64,000 bases of DNA from Streptomyces sp. GQFP (GTDB lineage Bacteria > Actinomycetota > Actinomycetes > Streptomycetales > Streptomycetaceae), in contig NZ_CP089312.1 of NCBI RefSeq assembly GCF_021545335.1, positions 6,138,001 to 6,202,000 of the forward strand, read 5' to 3'. The translations under genes and the position numbers were made by a program. The notes below the pieces were generated by a model that saw only the letters and a list, made by a program, of their open reading frames with translations, made no database searches and had not been told where the DNA came from. Positions 53,988 through 63,198 of this stretch are shown one piece after another (position 1 is the first letter of the stretch; each line of letters opens with the position of its first letter).

Positions 53988-56557
53988 CTGTGCTGAAGAC
54001 CTCGATGCGCAACTTCTTCGCGCACAAGGGCCGGATGGCCCTGTCGGCGGTGGCCGTGATGCTGTCGGTGGCGTTCGTGTGCGGGACCCTTGTCTTCACG
54101 GACACCATGAACACGACGTTCGACAAGCTCTTCTCGACCACGGCGTCCGACGTCACGGTCTCGCCGAAGGGGGCCAAGAGCGACGGCAGCACCCCGCAGA
54201 ACGGGGTGCCCGAGTCGCTGCCGGCCTCCGTACTTGCACAGGCGAAGCAGGCCCAGGGCGTCAAGTCGGCGGAGGGCGCGGTCAGTTCGATGAACGTGAC
54301 CGTCGTCGACAGCGACAACGAGAACATGGGGTCCAGCACCGGCGCCCCGACCATCGCGGGCAACTGGACGCGCAACGACCTGCGTTCGATGGAGATCACC
54401 AGCGGTCACGCACCGCGCGGGCCCACCGAGGTGATGGTCGACGCCGACACCGCCGACAAGCACCACCTGAAGATGGGCGACGAGCTGCGCACCATCGCGC
54501 AGACCGGCGACATCAAGGCGCGGATCGTCGGCATCGCCACCTTCAAGGTGACCAACCCCGGTGCCGCCGTCGTCTACTTCGACACGGCCACCGCACAGCG
54601 TGAACTCCTGGGCGCCACAGGGCGGTTCACCCAGCTCAACGTCACGGCGGCGAGCGGGGTCACCGACGCCCAGTTGAAGCAGAACGTCACCAACACCCTT
54701 ACCGCGACCGGTGTGTTCAAGGTGCAGACGCAGAAGGAGTTCTCCGCCGAGAACCGTGAGGGCGTCGGCGAGTTCATGAACGTCATCAAGTACGCCATGC
54801 TCGGCTTTGCCGGGATCGCGTTCCTGGTCGGCATCTTCCTGATCATCAACACCTTCTCGATGCTGGTCGCCCAGCGGACCCGCGAGATCGGTCTGATGCG
54901 GGCGATCGGTTCCTCGCGCAAGCAGGTCAACCGGTCGGTGCTGGTGGAGGCGTTGCTGCTCGGCTTCGTCGGGTCCGTCCTCGGTGTCGGCGCGGGGGTC
55001 GGCATCGCGGTCGGCCTGATGAAGCTGATGTCGATGGCCGGCATGAACCTCTCCACCGACGATCTGACGATCAAGACGGCCACCCCGGTGATCGGCCTGG
55101 TCCTCGGCGTCGTCGTCACCGTCCTCGCCGCCTACCTCCCGGCCCGCCGCGCGGGCAAGGTCTCCCCGATGGCCGCACTCCGCGACGCCGGCACCCCGGC
55201 GGACGGCAAGGCGGGTCTGGTGAGGGGCCTGATCGGCCTGGCCCTGACGGGCGCGGGCGGTTGTGCGTTGTACCTGGCGGCCACCGCCGACAAGGCGAAG
55301 GACGGCTCGCTGGTCCTCGGTGCGGGCATCGTGCTCACGCTCATCGGGTTCGTGATCATCGGCCCGGTGCTCGCGGGCGGTGTCGTACGGGTGCTCAGCG
55401 CCGTACTGCTGCGGGGCTTCGGACCCGTCGGCCGCCTGGCCGAGCGCAACGCCCTGCGCAACCCCCGCCGGACGGGCGCCACCGGCGCGGCCCTGATGAT
55501 CGGGCTCGCCCTGGTCGCCTGCCTCTCGGTGGTCGGCTCGTCGATGGTGGCCTCGGCGACTGACGAACTCGACAAGTCGGTCGGCGCGGACTTCATCGTC
55601 CAGGGCAACCAGCGGTTCGTGCCGCAGGCGGAGAAGGCGATGCAGAACTCGCCCGGCCTGGCCCACGTCACCCGCTACAAGGAGGTCGAGGTCACCCTGA
55701 CCCCGCCCGGCGGCAAGGCCGAGAAGACCGAGCTGACGGCCGCCGACCCGACGTACGCCTCCGATCTGCGCCGCGCCACCACCTCGGGGACGCTGACCGC
55801 CGCGTACGGCAAGGACGCGATGTCGGTGGGCTCCGGCTACGCCAAGGAGCACGGCGTGAAGGTCGGCGACACGATGACCGTCGCCTTCAAGGGCGGCTCG
55901 ACGGCGAAGCTCAAGGTCGCCGCGATCACGGACGACGACGTGGCCATCGACAAGGGCTCGCAGTACCTCTCGATCGCGACGATGGAGAAGTACTTGCCGG
56001 CCGACAAGATCCCACCGAGCGACCTGCTGTTCGGCAAGGCCGAGAAGGGCCAGGAGAAGGAGGCGTACGCCGCCCTGAAGACGGCACTCGACCCCTACCC
56101 GCAATACCAGGTCCGCGACCAGACCGACTACAAGCAGGAACTGAAGGACCAGATCGGCCAGCTCCTGAACATGGTCTACGGCCTGCTCGCCCTGGCGATC
56201 GTGGTGGCGGTGCTGGGGGTCGTCAACACCCTGGCCTTGTCGGTGGTGGAGCGGACCCGGGAGATCGGCCTGATGCGGGCGATCGGCCTGTCGCGACGCC
56301 AGCTGCGCCGGATGATCCGCCTGGAGTCCGTGGTGATCGCGTTGTTCGGAGCGCTGCTCGGCCTCGGCCTGGGAATGGGCTGGGGGGCTACGGCTCAGCA
56401 ACTGCTCGCCCTTGAGGGGCTGAAGGTGCTGGAGATTCCGTGGATGACGATCGGCGGGGTGTTTGCCGGGTCGGCGTTCGTGGGGTTGTTCGCGGCGCTG
56501 GTGCCGGCGTTCCGGGCGGGGCGGATGAATGTGCTGGGCGCTATCGCTACGGACTAG
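53984..56557 (+). CDS. FtsX-type ABC permease
   Basis: The 857-residue permease has an N-terminal helix followed by a large extracytoplasmic domain (about 45-260), a first FtsX module with three helices (IKYAMLGFAGIAFLVGIFLI and two more), a second pair of helices, another outer domain (about 520-715) and a final FtsX module (MVYGLLALAIVVAVLGVVNT, then ESVVIALFGALLGLGLGMGW). Both FtsX modules carry RTREIGLMRAIG. With the preceding ATPase it forms a complete exporter or antibiotic-response transporter. ATG 53984 overlaps the ATPase stop. From memory this pair lies at the same place in S. coelicolor. Confidence 0.92.
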   Translation: MTVLKTSMRNFFAHKGRMALSAVAVMLSVAFVCGTLVFTDTMNTTFDKLFSTTASDVTVSPKGAKSDGSTPQNGVPESLPASVLAQAKQAQGVKSAEGAVSSMNVTVVDSDNENMGSSTGAPTIAGNWTRNDLRSMEITSGHAPRGPTEVMVDADTADKHHLKMGDELRTIAQTGDIKARIVGIATFKVTNPGAAVVYFDTATAQRELLGATGRFTQLNVTAASGVTDAQLKQNVTNTLTATGVFKVQTQKEFSAENREGVGEFMNVIKYAMLGFAGIAFLVGIFLIINTFSMLVAQRTREIGLMRAIGSSRKQVNRSVLVEALLLGFVGSVLGVGAGVGIAVGLMKLMSMAGMNLSTDDLTIKTATPVIGLVLGVVVTVLAAYLPARRAGKVSPMAALRDAGTPADGKAGLVRGLIGLALTGAGGCALYLAATADKAKDGSLVLGAGIVLTLIGFVIIGPVLAGGVVRVLSAVLLRGFGPVGRLAERNALRNPRRTGATGAALMIGLALVACLSVVGSSMVASATDELDKSVGADFIVQGNQRFVPQAEKAMQNSPGLAHVTRYKEVEVTLTPPGGKAEKTELTAADPTYASDLRRATTSGTLTAAYGKDAMSVGSGYAKEHGVKVGDTMTVAFKGGSTAKLKVAAITDDDVAIDKGSQYLSIATMEKYLPADKIPPSDLLFGKAEKGQEKEAYAALKTALDPYPQYQVRDQTDYKQELKDQIGQLLNMVYGLLALAIVVAVLGVVNTLALSVVERTREIGLMRAIGLSRRQLRRMIRLESVVIALFGALLGLGLGMGWGATAQQLLALEGLKVLEIPWMTIGGVFAGSAFVGLFAALVPAFRAGRMNVLGAIATD

Positions 56558-57128
56558 GGGAACGGGGGGACGGGGGAATCCGGCGCTGGGGAGTCTGCGG
56601 ACTCCTTGGCGCCGGGTTTTGTGTTGAGGTGCGTTCGGTGGTCCGTCCACCACGTGGTACCTGCTCCGGTGGCGGTCGTCACCAGCGAAATGAGCCACCT
56701 AGGGATGCGCTGACCGTCAAGTGCAGCCCGCCGACACGGAGTTCAAAAACCGGTGCTGCGGTGACTTGGCGGAAGCCGAGGCCATGGTGGAACCCTTCGC
56801 GGTGATGAACGAGTCGCGAAATCAGGCGGCATGGGCACAGTGCACTATTGCGCCGGGAGCCTTGGACGGTGTGCATCACCGCGTGTTAGCGCTGCTCGAC
56901 CACGCTCAGCTCCACCAGCACGGCCCCGGCCCTCGCCATGCACCCAATCCAGGCGCACAGCCAAACCGAGGCAAGCGGTGTCAAGTATGCCTGCCCCGTG
57001 GCGAGAACGCTGCCCGCGATCCCCGGTGCCTCGTAATGGACGAGGCAGCTGCGGAACGGATCCAATCGAACGGCTGAGCCGCTATACGGGCCCTGGAGTG
57101 GTGGCGGTCAGCAACGTTAAGATGACGC
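56558..57128. other. Non-coding gap and synteny edge
   Basis: The 571 bp contain no gene I trust. An open frame at 56721-57077 has mixed codon use and no ribosome-binding site, though a short stretch (ADTEFKNRCCGDLAEAEA) could be a relic. GC content falls in places compared with the neighbours. The promoter of the CHAT-STAND gene should lie in the last 150 bp. Confidence 0.4.
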
Positions 57129-60100
57129 ATGGTTACCGTGCTGGTTGTGGACGCCAACGGGTTTGAGCTGGTCGTTGATGGCCAGCGGGTCGGTCCCCGT
57201 CGGATGTTGCAGACCTCTGACGTCGACCTGCTCAATGCCGTTGCTGGCCAGTATGTGGATGCCGTGCGTAATGGCTCCAAGGAGCAGGCGCTGCTCGCGG
57301 TGGGACGCGAGTTGTATCGGTGGCTCGACGGCGACCTCGGCCAGTTGACGCGCCTGCTCGATGAGGCGTCGGCGCCGCTGGTGTTCGAGATCCGAGCGCC
57401 GGCGAGACCGTCCGCAGCGGCGTGGGCACTGCTGCGGGCCCCGTACGAGCTGCTGGCCGCCCCCGAGGGCGGGTTCCTCGCCGAGGCGCCGAAGCTGTTC
57501 GCCGTGGCGCGTCGGCTCGGTCACCCGAGCCCGACACAGGCCCTGGACAGGCACCGGCTCGGGGTGGCGTTCATGGCCTCGGCACCCCGGGGCCAGCACG
57601 AGCTGGACTTCGAGGCCGAGGAGATGGCCATCCTCAACGCAGTCGGGGAGACGAGCCTTGATCTGGTTGTCGAGGACTCCGGCAATCCCGAGCATCTTGG
57701 CCTGCGTCTGTCCGAGCTCGGCGGGATGCCGGTGGTTCATCTGTCGTGTCACGGGCTGCACAACTGGCGCCCGGGGCCCGATGGGCCCGCCGCCCCCGTC
57801 CTGCTGATGGAAGATGATCTCGGGGACGGGTATCCGACGAGCGCGGACGTGCTGGTGGGCCTGTTGACTCCTCGGCCGCGGCTGGCGTTCGTGTCTGCCT
57901 GCCTGACCGCCACCGGTGCCGACGTGACCGGGCACGTTCCTGCCGGCGCCGGCCACCGCGGCGGTCCGACAGACGAGCCCGGCGTGTCGGTGGCGCACTC
58001 GATGGCCACCGGGCTGGTGGCTGCCGGGATTCCCGCGGTCATCGGCTGGGACGGCTCGGTCAGCGACCAGGCCGCCACTCGTTTCGCCGAACGCCTCTAC
58101 CGGCAGCTCAGCCGCCGTGTCGAGGTGGCCGAGGCCGTCGCCGACGCCCGCCGCCATCTGTTGGCCTGTTCCGATGAGCGCCAGCGCGCCGAATGGCACC
58201 TGGCGCGGCTGTGGCTGGGGCCCGCTGGTGGCGGCCCGCTGGTCGAGGGAACCCGCAAACGCCAGATGGTGCCCCCGCACCATGTGACCAAGACGTTCCT
58301 GGACCGCAAGCACCGGCTACCGGTCGCGGCCGCGGAAATGTTCGTCGGCCGCCGCCCGGAACTGCAGCACACGCTGCGGGCCCTGCGCGGCGGGCAGAAG
58401 GCCGGGGTCCTGCTCCACGGGCAGGGCCGGTTGGGCAAGTCGAGCCTGGCCGCCCGGATCGCCGACCGTCACCCCAACCGGGCCGTCGCGGTCGTGTTCG
58501 GCGACTACACCCCGACGGCGATCCTCGACGCCATAGCCGACGCCGTCGCCGCCAACCCCGACGCCCGCTCCCTCATCGAAGCGAGGCGCGCCGAGGTCCG
58601 CCAACAGCCGGACCGCCTCAAACCGCTACTGACCGACCTGCTGGCCGGACCGTGCGCCCAGGAACTCGACGACGTTCGCAAACCCCTCCTGCTGATCATC
58701 GACGATCTCGAACAGATCCCCACCACCAACCCTGACGGCCCGCACCGGCTCGACCCCGGTCATGCCACGGTGCTCGCCGACGTGCTCTCCGCGTTCGACC
58801 CGGCCATCACCGACAGTCGACTGCTGGTCACCAGTCGCTACACATTCACTCTCGGCGGGCTGGAGGCCAGGCTGGAACCTGTCCAGTTGCAGCCACTGTC
58901 GTCGGCGGCCCAGCGCAAGCTCCAACGCCGTCAGCAGGACCTCGCCCCGGCCGGGTACCGGACCCAGCGCGCCGACCTGGCTCAGCGGGCTCTGGACGTC
59001 AGTTGCGGCAACCCCGGGCTGCAGGACCTCATCGGGCTGCGCCTGGTCTACAGCAGCCAGGTCGACCAGGCCCGCGCCGAGGCCGCCGTCACCGGCATGG
59101 AGGCCTACCTTCACCAGGGTGACCTCCCAGCCGACAACTCCGACATCGGCGAGTTCCTGGAAAACCTGGCTCTCGACACCCTCCTCGACCAGGCCGGGCC
59201 CGCCCACCGCGACCTGTTGCGGGCCTGCACCCTGTTCACTGTCCCGGTCCCGCAACCCGTCATCGACGTCCTTGCCGCCGCTGTTGGCGGATCGGCGTCC
59301 CGCCTGTGCGGCCTCGGGCTCCTTGACACCTTTCCCGACCAGCACCGCCCCGGCTTCCCGGCCTTGGCCGTCAACGCCCTCGCGGCCGGACGCCTGACCC
59401 CCCTCACCCCCGACGAGCGGACCGCCCTCGCCACCGTGGCCGCCGAACCGCTGTACGCCCAGTGGGGCGGTGCCACACCCCGATCCGCCCGCGACAGCGA
59501 CCTGGACCTGCAGCTGACCCAACTGGCCCTGGCCGCCGACAACCCGACCATCACCGCCGACTGCGCCGCCACGGCCGTGTCTGCCCTGCGGCAAGGCCCG
59601 GCCTCCACCGCCGCCGAGCTCGGCCACCACGCGATCACCCTCCTCGACCGCCACAACCACGAGGTTTCTGTCACCCTGCTACGGGCCGTCGCCGACGCGG
59701 CCGTCACCAGCGGCGACGGCGACCACGCCGACACCCTGCTCCACCGTGCCGTCCAGCAGACCCGGACCAGCGACCGGCAGACCAACCCGGTCGGCCACGC
59801 CGCACTCCTCTACGACCACGCCAATCGCCTGATCACCCGCGGCGAGGTCGACCATGCCGAGGACCTGCTCCACCAGGCCCGCCATCTGTTCATCGACGCC
59901 GGTGACACCCGCGAGGTCGCGGTCACCTGGGGAAAGATCGCCAACATCTTTCAGCAGCGGGGTGAGGTCGACGAGGCGTTGCGGATTCGCCGCGAGGTCG
60001 AACTGCCGGTGTACGAGCGGATCGGTGACACCCGCGAGGCCGCGGTCACCTGGGGCCAGATCGCCAACATCTTTCAGCAGCGGGGTGAGGTCGACGAGGC

Positions 60101-60578
60101 GTTGCGGATTCGCCGCGAGGTCACCCTGCCGGTGTACGAGCGGATCGGTGACACCCGCTCGGTCGCGGTCACCTGGGGAAAGATCGCCGACATCTTCGAG
60201 CAGCGGGGTGAGGTCGACGAGGCCGTCGAACTGCAGCTCAAGCGTTTGGAAGTCAATGAGCAGCTCGGCGACATGGACGGTATCGCGACAGCCAACTGGG
60301 ACCTTGCGCGAATCGATCTGAGTCGCCAGGATCTCGACGCGGCGGTGCCGAGGCTGGTCACCTCGTTTCAGCTCCTTCTGAAGCTTCAACGGCCGGATGG
60401 CATCGCGGTCGTCGGGGCTACGTTGGGGCAAATTCTGCTGGCCGCAGGTGAATGCGGGCAGGCCCGACAGGTGTTTCAGACGAGCCGAGCCGCTGCCGCC
60501 AAGATCGGTTTCGCGGACACTGTTGACCAGCTTGATGAGCTACTGAAGGCCACAGGCGACGGAAACGAGGAATTATGA
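57129..60578 (+). CDS. CHAT protease-STAND NTPase-TPR conflict protein
   Basis: The 1149-residue cytoplasmic protein has an N-terminal CHAT (caspase-like) protease domain with VVHLSCHG (catalytic His208) and LAFVSACLTA (catalytic Cys258). A STAND-type NTPase follows, opened by MFVGRRPELQ and with Walker A HGQGRLGKSS (Lys437), Walker B LLLIIDDLEQI (Asp525-Asp526) and a sensor stretch LLVTSRYTF. The C-terminal third holds tetratricopeptide units, of which three 41-residue copies (from residue 925) are almost identical. Such proteins sense an invader through the repeats and switch on the protease. It overlaps the small gene at 60575 by four bases. Confidence 0.85.
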   Translation: MVTVLVVDANGFELVVDGQRVGPRRMLQTSDVDLLNAVAGQYVDAVRNGSKEQALLAVGRELYRWLDGDLGQLTRLLDEASAPLVFEIRAPARPSAAAWALLRAPYELLAAPEGGFLAEAPKLFAVARRLGHPSPTQALDRHRLGVAFMASAPRGQHELDFEAEEMAILNAVGETSLDLVVEDSGNPEHLGLRLSELGGMPVVHLSCHGLHNWRPGPDGPAAPVLLMEDDLGDGYPTSADVLVGLLTPRPRLAFVSACLTATGADVTGHVPAGAGHRGGPTDEPGVSVAHSMATGLVAAGIPAVIGWDGSVSDQAATRFAERLYRQLSRRVEVAEAVADARRHLLACSDERQRAEWHLARLWLGPAGGGPLVEGTRKRQMVPPHHVTKTFLDRKHRLPVAAAEMFVGRRPELQHTLRALRGGQKAGVLLHGQGRLGKSSLAARIADRHPNRAVAVVFGDYTPTAILDAIADAVAANPDARSLIEARRAEVRQQPDRLKPLLTDLLAGPCAQELDDVRKPLLLIIDDLEQIPTTNPDGPHRLDPGHATVLADVLSAFDPAITDSRLLVTSRYTFTLGGLEARLEPVQLQPLSSAAQRKLQRRQQDLAPAGYRTQRADLAQRALDVSCGNPGLQDLIGLRLVYSSQVDQARAEAAVTGMEAYLHQGDLPADNSDIGEFLENLALDTLLDQAGPAHRDLLRACTLFTVPVPQPVIDVLAAAVGGSASRLCGLGLLDTFPDQHRPGFPALAVNALAAGRLTPLTPDERTALATVAAEPLYAQWGGATPRSARDSDLDLQLTQLALAADNPTITADCAATAVSALRQGPASTAAELGHHAITLLDRHNHEVSVTLLRAVADAAVTSGDGDHADTLLHRAVQQTRTSDRQTNPVGHAALLYDHANRLITRGEVDHAEDLLHQARHLFIDAGDTREVAVTWGKIANIFQQRGEVDEALRIRREVELPVYERIGDTREAAVTWGQIANIFQQRGEVDEALRIRREVTLPVYERIGDTRSVAVTWGKIADIFEQRGEVDEAVELQLKRLEVNEQLGDMDGIATANWDLARIDLSRQDLDAAVPRLVTSFQLLLKLQRPDGIAVVGATLGQILLAAGECGQARQVFQTSRAAAAKIGFADTVDQLDELLKATGDGNEEL
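59901..60229 (+). repeat. 123-bp tandem TPR-coding repeats
   Basis: Units start at 59901, 60024 and 60147, each beginning GGTGACACCCGC and encoding a 41-residue TPR. The first two differ at only a few bases, and the third diverges after about 85 bp. They lie in the sensor part of the CHAT-STAND protein. Confidence 0.92.
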
Positions 60579-60949
60579 TCATCGAGTTTGTTGGAGCGGA
60601 TGTCGAAGCTGCCGAGAAGAGCGTCACCGCGTTGGCCTCGAGCTGGGGCTACCCACCCGAACCAGCTCCGACAGCGGAACCGGCGAACGATCCGGACACC
60701 AAGGGCGTCGATCCTGTCGCGGTGGCGTCCCTGGTCGTGTCCATTCCATCGGCCATGCTCGCGGTCGCGGACATCGCCGACCGTATCCACAAACGGCGCC
60801 GCGCTGGCGAGCTCATCGAACGTGCCCAACAGCTCAGGGCGCAGCAGGCGGCGGCACGACTCGTGTGCGAAGACCACTCCGTCGACCTTGCCACTCTCAC
60901 CCCCGACCAGCTTCTCGACCTCATCGCCGACGGGCGCTCAGCAACCTGA
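60575..60949 (+). CDS. Small partner of the CHAT-STAND protein
   Basis: The 124-residue product starts with a beta-like segment (MIIEFVGADVEAAEKSV), then a Pro/Glu linker, a hydrophobic-amphipathic helix (VDPVAVASLVVSIPSAMLAVADIADRIHKRRR) and a helical tail ending LTPDQLLDLIADG. ATG 60575 overlaps the CHAT-STAND stop as ATGA, so the two are made together. The plan resembles the short constant components (EACC1-like) reported with NTP-dependent conflict effectors; this likeness is by pattern only. It may be an adaptor or regulator of the protease. Confidence 0.6.
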   Translation: MIIEFVGADVEAAEKSVTALASSWGYPPEPAPTAEPANDPDTKGVDPVAVASLVVSIPSAMLAVADIADRIHKRRRAGELIERAQQLRAQQAAARLVCEDHSVDLATLTPDQLLDLIADGRSAT

Positions 60950-61612
60950 ACCCAGGGAGCGCCGCCCGATGGCCCGGATCCGGTCCGCCCGGCCCGACCA
61001 ACCCGGGACCGCGACTGTCCGTGGGAGAGGGGCGTGTGTCAAGGAATCTCGAACGTCATTCCTTGACACACGTGTCCAAGAGACGAATCTTGCCCGTGCG
61101 CAGGTCAGATCCAGGGTCAAGTGTCGAGCAATACGTGTCAACACACCCCGTGAAGAACGTTGTTACTCAGTCGGGCACGGACACTGGAGGCCTGGCTATA
61201 CAACGGATCAGAAGGCTGCGGGATCGTCACGGGTTGGCCGTCACCGGTTGCTCTGGTCGACGAAAACTTTGGATAGCGTGGGTGAAGCCGGTGGGGGTGC
61301 AGCGAGACACACGCGCGCCTGATCGGTCGAGGCACACGCCATCGTGGCTGGCTGTCGTCGGCTGAGGCACAGGCCCCAAGACCGAGCTTCCACCCAGGGT
61401 TCTCCGTGGCGAACGGGTCGTGCCATTCGCGTGCCAGATCTTGCGGGAAACCACGGGGAACAGCGGGGGACTGGCCCCAGGCGCAACCAGGACGCCAACT
61501 CCCCTCTGCCGCGTCAGCGCAGCAACGGCCGCCGAAAACCCCAAGCTTCCGCAGCTGAGGTCCCGGCAGAGCGCCGAAGTCGGCTGCTCTCGCAGTGAAG
61601 CTGGCGGCCGTC
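60950..61612. other. Non-coding gap after the CHAT-STAND operon
   Basis: No frame in these 663 bp looks coding on either strand. The stretch holds one strong inverted repeat (61035-61070), and a promoter-like segment near GGATAGCG at about 61271. It separates two accessory units. Confidence 0.45.
61035..61070. repeat. 13-bp perfect inverted repeat TGTGTCAAGGAAT
   Basis: TGTGTCAAGGAAT (61035-61047) and ATTCCTTGACACA (61058-61070) are perfect complements around a 10-nt loop. It lies 86 bp after the small CHAT partner gene. It could be a terminator or a protein-binding or recombination site; the arms are too AT-balanced for a usual streptomycete terminator and include TTGACA. Confidence 0.8.
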
Positions 61613-61906
61613 ATGGACGATGACCGCATGCATTACTTCAACGGAACGGGCTGGCTCGCGATCTTCACCGACACGGAAACGGTGACCGGGCGGACCGTAG
61701 ACGTGGACGCCTGGGAGGAGGCAACGGGCGTGGCCCTCGTCGTCGATCCCCAGCGCGGCACTCGGCGACCGGTCGTGATTACCCGTCGCCCGACTACGGC
61801 AGGGGCATACGCTTGGCGTGAGGTGAGTGCCGATGTCTACAGGGTTGGCAGACAACGTCAGGAAGTTTCGGCGTACGGCCGGGCTCAGCCAGGAGGGCTT
61901 GGCTGA
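61613..61906 (+). CDS. Small hypothetical protein overlapping an XRE gene
   Basis: The about 97-residue product begins MDDDRMHYFNGTGWLAIFTD, then VDVDAWEEATGVALVVDP and RRPVVITRRPTTAG. From memory, similar short proteins stand beside XRE regulators in streptomycetes. The start is uncertain: 61595, 61613 and 61628 are all possible and no ribosome-binding site decides. The last 74 bases overlap the next gene in another frame, and that part of the product looks non-conserved, so the native stop may have been lost. Confidence 0.5.
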   Translation: MDDDRMHYFNGTGWLAIFTDTETVTGRTVDVDAWEEATGVALVVDPQRGTRRPVVITRRPTTAGAYAWREVSADVYRVGRQRQEVSAYGRAQPGGLG

Positions 61907-63074
61907 GGCGGCAGATCTCTCGCTGAGTACCGTGCGCAAGGCGGAGCAGGGCGGGCACCTCAGTATGGACACGCTTGCTGCCCTTGCCCGTGCGTTGGGG
62001 GTCTCGACGTCTGCCCTGTTCGCCACGGAGGCGCCGAAGTCCGTACTGGGTACGGAGGATGAGGTGAATCGGCGCTATCTGGCGGAGTTGAGGCGGGCTC
62101 TCATGCCACCTATCGGGCTGTCGGTGCCGTTGTCCGAACCCGGTGACGCTGGGGAAGTGTCCGCCATTCGGCAAGGTGTGCAGGACGGTCACGCGCTCTA
62201 CCAGGCCGACCGGTACACGTCCGTCGCGCGGAAGTTGCCTGGCCTGCTGCGTTCCTCAGAAGCTGCCGTTGCCGTCCTTGAAGGTGAGGAGCGGCAGCAT
62301 GCCGTGATCGCGCGGGCTCATGCCCTGTTGCTCACGGGCAAGTTCCTGACCCAGGTTCGGCAGTACGACATGGCGTATTTCGCGCTCGCCGAGGCTATCC
62401 GCCTTGCCCGTGAGACGGGTCAGACTCAGTTGGCGGCGACGGGAGTTGTGGGGCTGTGCTGGCTCCTGCTGCGGCAGGACCGGTTCGACGAGTCGGAGCA
62501 GCTTGCGGCGCAGACGGCAGAGCAGGTCGAGCCGCGTATGTCCGGTGCGACGCCTGCGAGCCTTGCTGTGTGGGGTGAGTTGTGGCTGAGGGTTGCGGCG
62601 GCATCGGTGCGCAACAACCGGCCGGATGTGGCGCAGGAAGCGCGCAGGATGGCGCGGACCGCTGGGGGCGCGCTGGACGCTGAACACGTCGACTTCCCCA
62701 CCCATTGGGGCGCGTTCGGCCCCGTCACCGTTGGTGCGAAGGCTGTTGAAGATCTGGCGCTGGTCGGGGATTCGCGGGGTGTGCTCCGACAGGTCGATGA
62801 CGGGCCGCTGAGCGCCAAGGCGATGCGGAACTACGGGGCGTTGAGCCCGAACAACTGGGGCCGGCATCGGCTGGACGTCGCCCGCGCTCACGTCGGGCTC
62901 GGGTCGCACCAGGATGCCATGGACGAGCTGACCCGCATCCGGCGTACGTCCAGCGAGTGGATGACCCATCAGCCCATGGCCCGGCTCGTGATGGCGGACA
63001 TCCTCAAGACCCGCAAGCGGACGTTGACGGAAGACATGCGCAGCATGGCGGCTCATCTCCGGGTTGCCGGGTAG
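61833..63074 (+). CDS. XRE-family regulator with TPR-like domain
   Basis: The 413-residue protein has an N-terminal XRE helix-turn-helix (LADNVRKFRRTAGLSQEGLAEAADLSLSTVRKAEQGGHLS region, residues about 4-60) and a helical TPR-like body to residue about 400 (for example YDMAYFALAEAIRLARETGQ and DVAQEARRMARTAGG). Such proteins are common peptide- or signal-dependent regulators in Streptomyces. ATG 61833 is chosen since GAGGTGAG lies eight bases before it; GTG 61827 is too close. It probably controls the small genes that follow. It is a full-length counterpart to the fragment at 3.3 kb. Confidence 0.88.
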   Translation: MSTGLADNVRKFRRTAGLSQEGLAEAADLSLSTVRKAEQGGHLSMDTLAALARALGVSTSALFATEAPKSVLGTEDEVNRRYLAELRRALMPPIGLSVPLSEPGDAGEVSAIRQGVQDGHALYQADRYTSVARKLPGLLRSSEAAVAVLEGEERQHAVIARAHALLLTGKFLTQVRQYDMAYFALAEAIRLARETGQTQLAATGVVGLCWLLLRQDRFDESEQLAAQTAEQVEPRMSGATPASLAVWGELWLRVAAASVRNNRPDVAQEARRMARTAGGALDAEHVDFPTHWGAFGPVTVGAKAVEDLALVGDSRGVLRQVDDGPLSAKAMRNYGALSPNNWGRHRLDVARAHVGLGSHQDAMDELTRIRRTSSEWMTHQPMARLVMADILKTRKRTLTEDMRSMAAHLRVAG

Positions 63075-63198
63075 TCGTTGCGCTGCGTGGTACTTCGGTC
63101 GCTCAACGCGCTGGACTACCGCTCTGAGCACGTGGAATGAGCTTCTGAGCGCGCATAGGTTCCCTCTACCGAGCAACAGATCAGAGGGGGCCGAAGCG

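Noticed and set aside
53684..56698. A 1004-codon minus-strand frame opposite the FtsX permease.
   Set aside because: Antisense to a gene with clear helices and FtsX motifs; His/Arg/Gln-rich and without domain signal.
56721..57077. A 118-codon frame before the CHAT-STAND gene.
   Set aside because: No ribosome-binding site, mixed codon use and no recognisable protein; kept only as a possible relic in the gap entry.
61063..61092. A sigma-70 promoter using TTGACA inside the inverted repeat.
   Set aside because: No convincing -10 hexamer lies 16-18 bp downstream and no gene starts within 500 bp.
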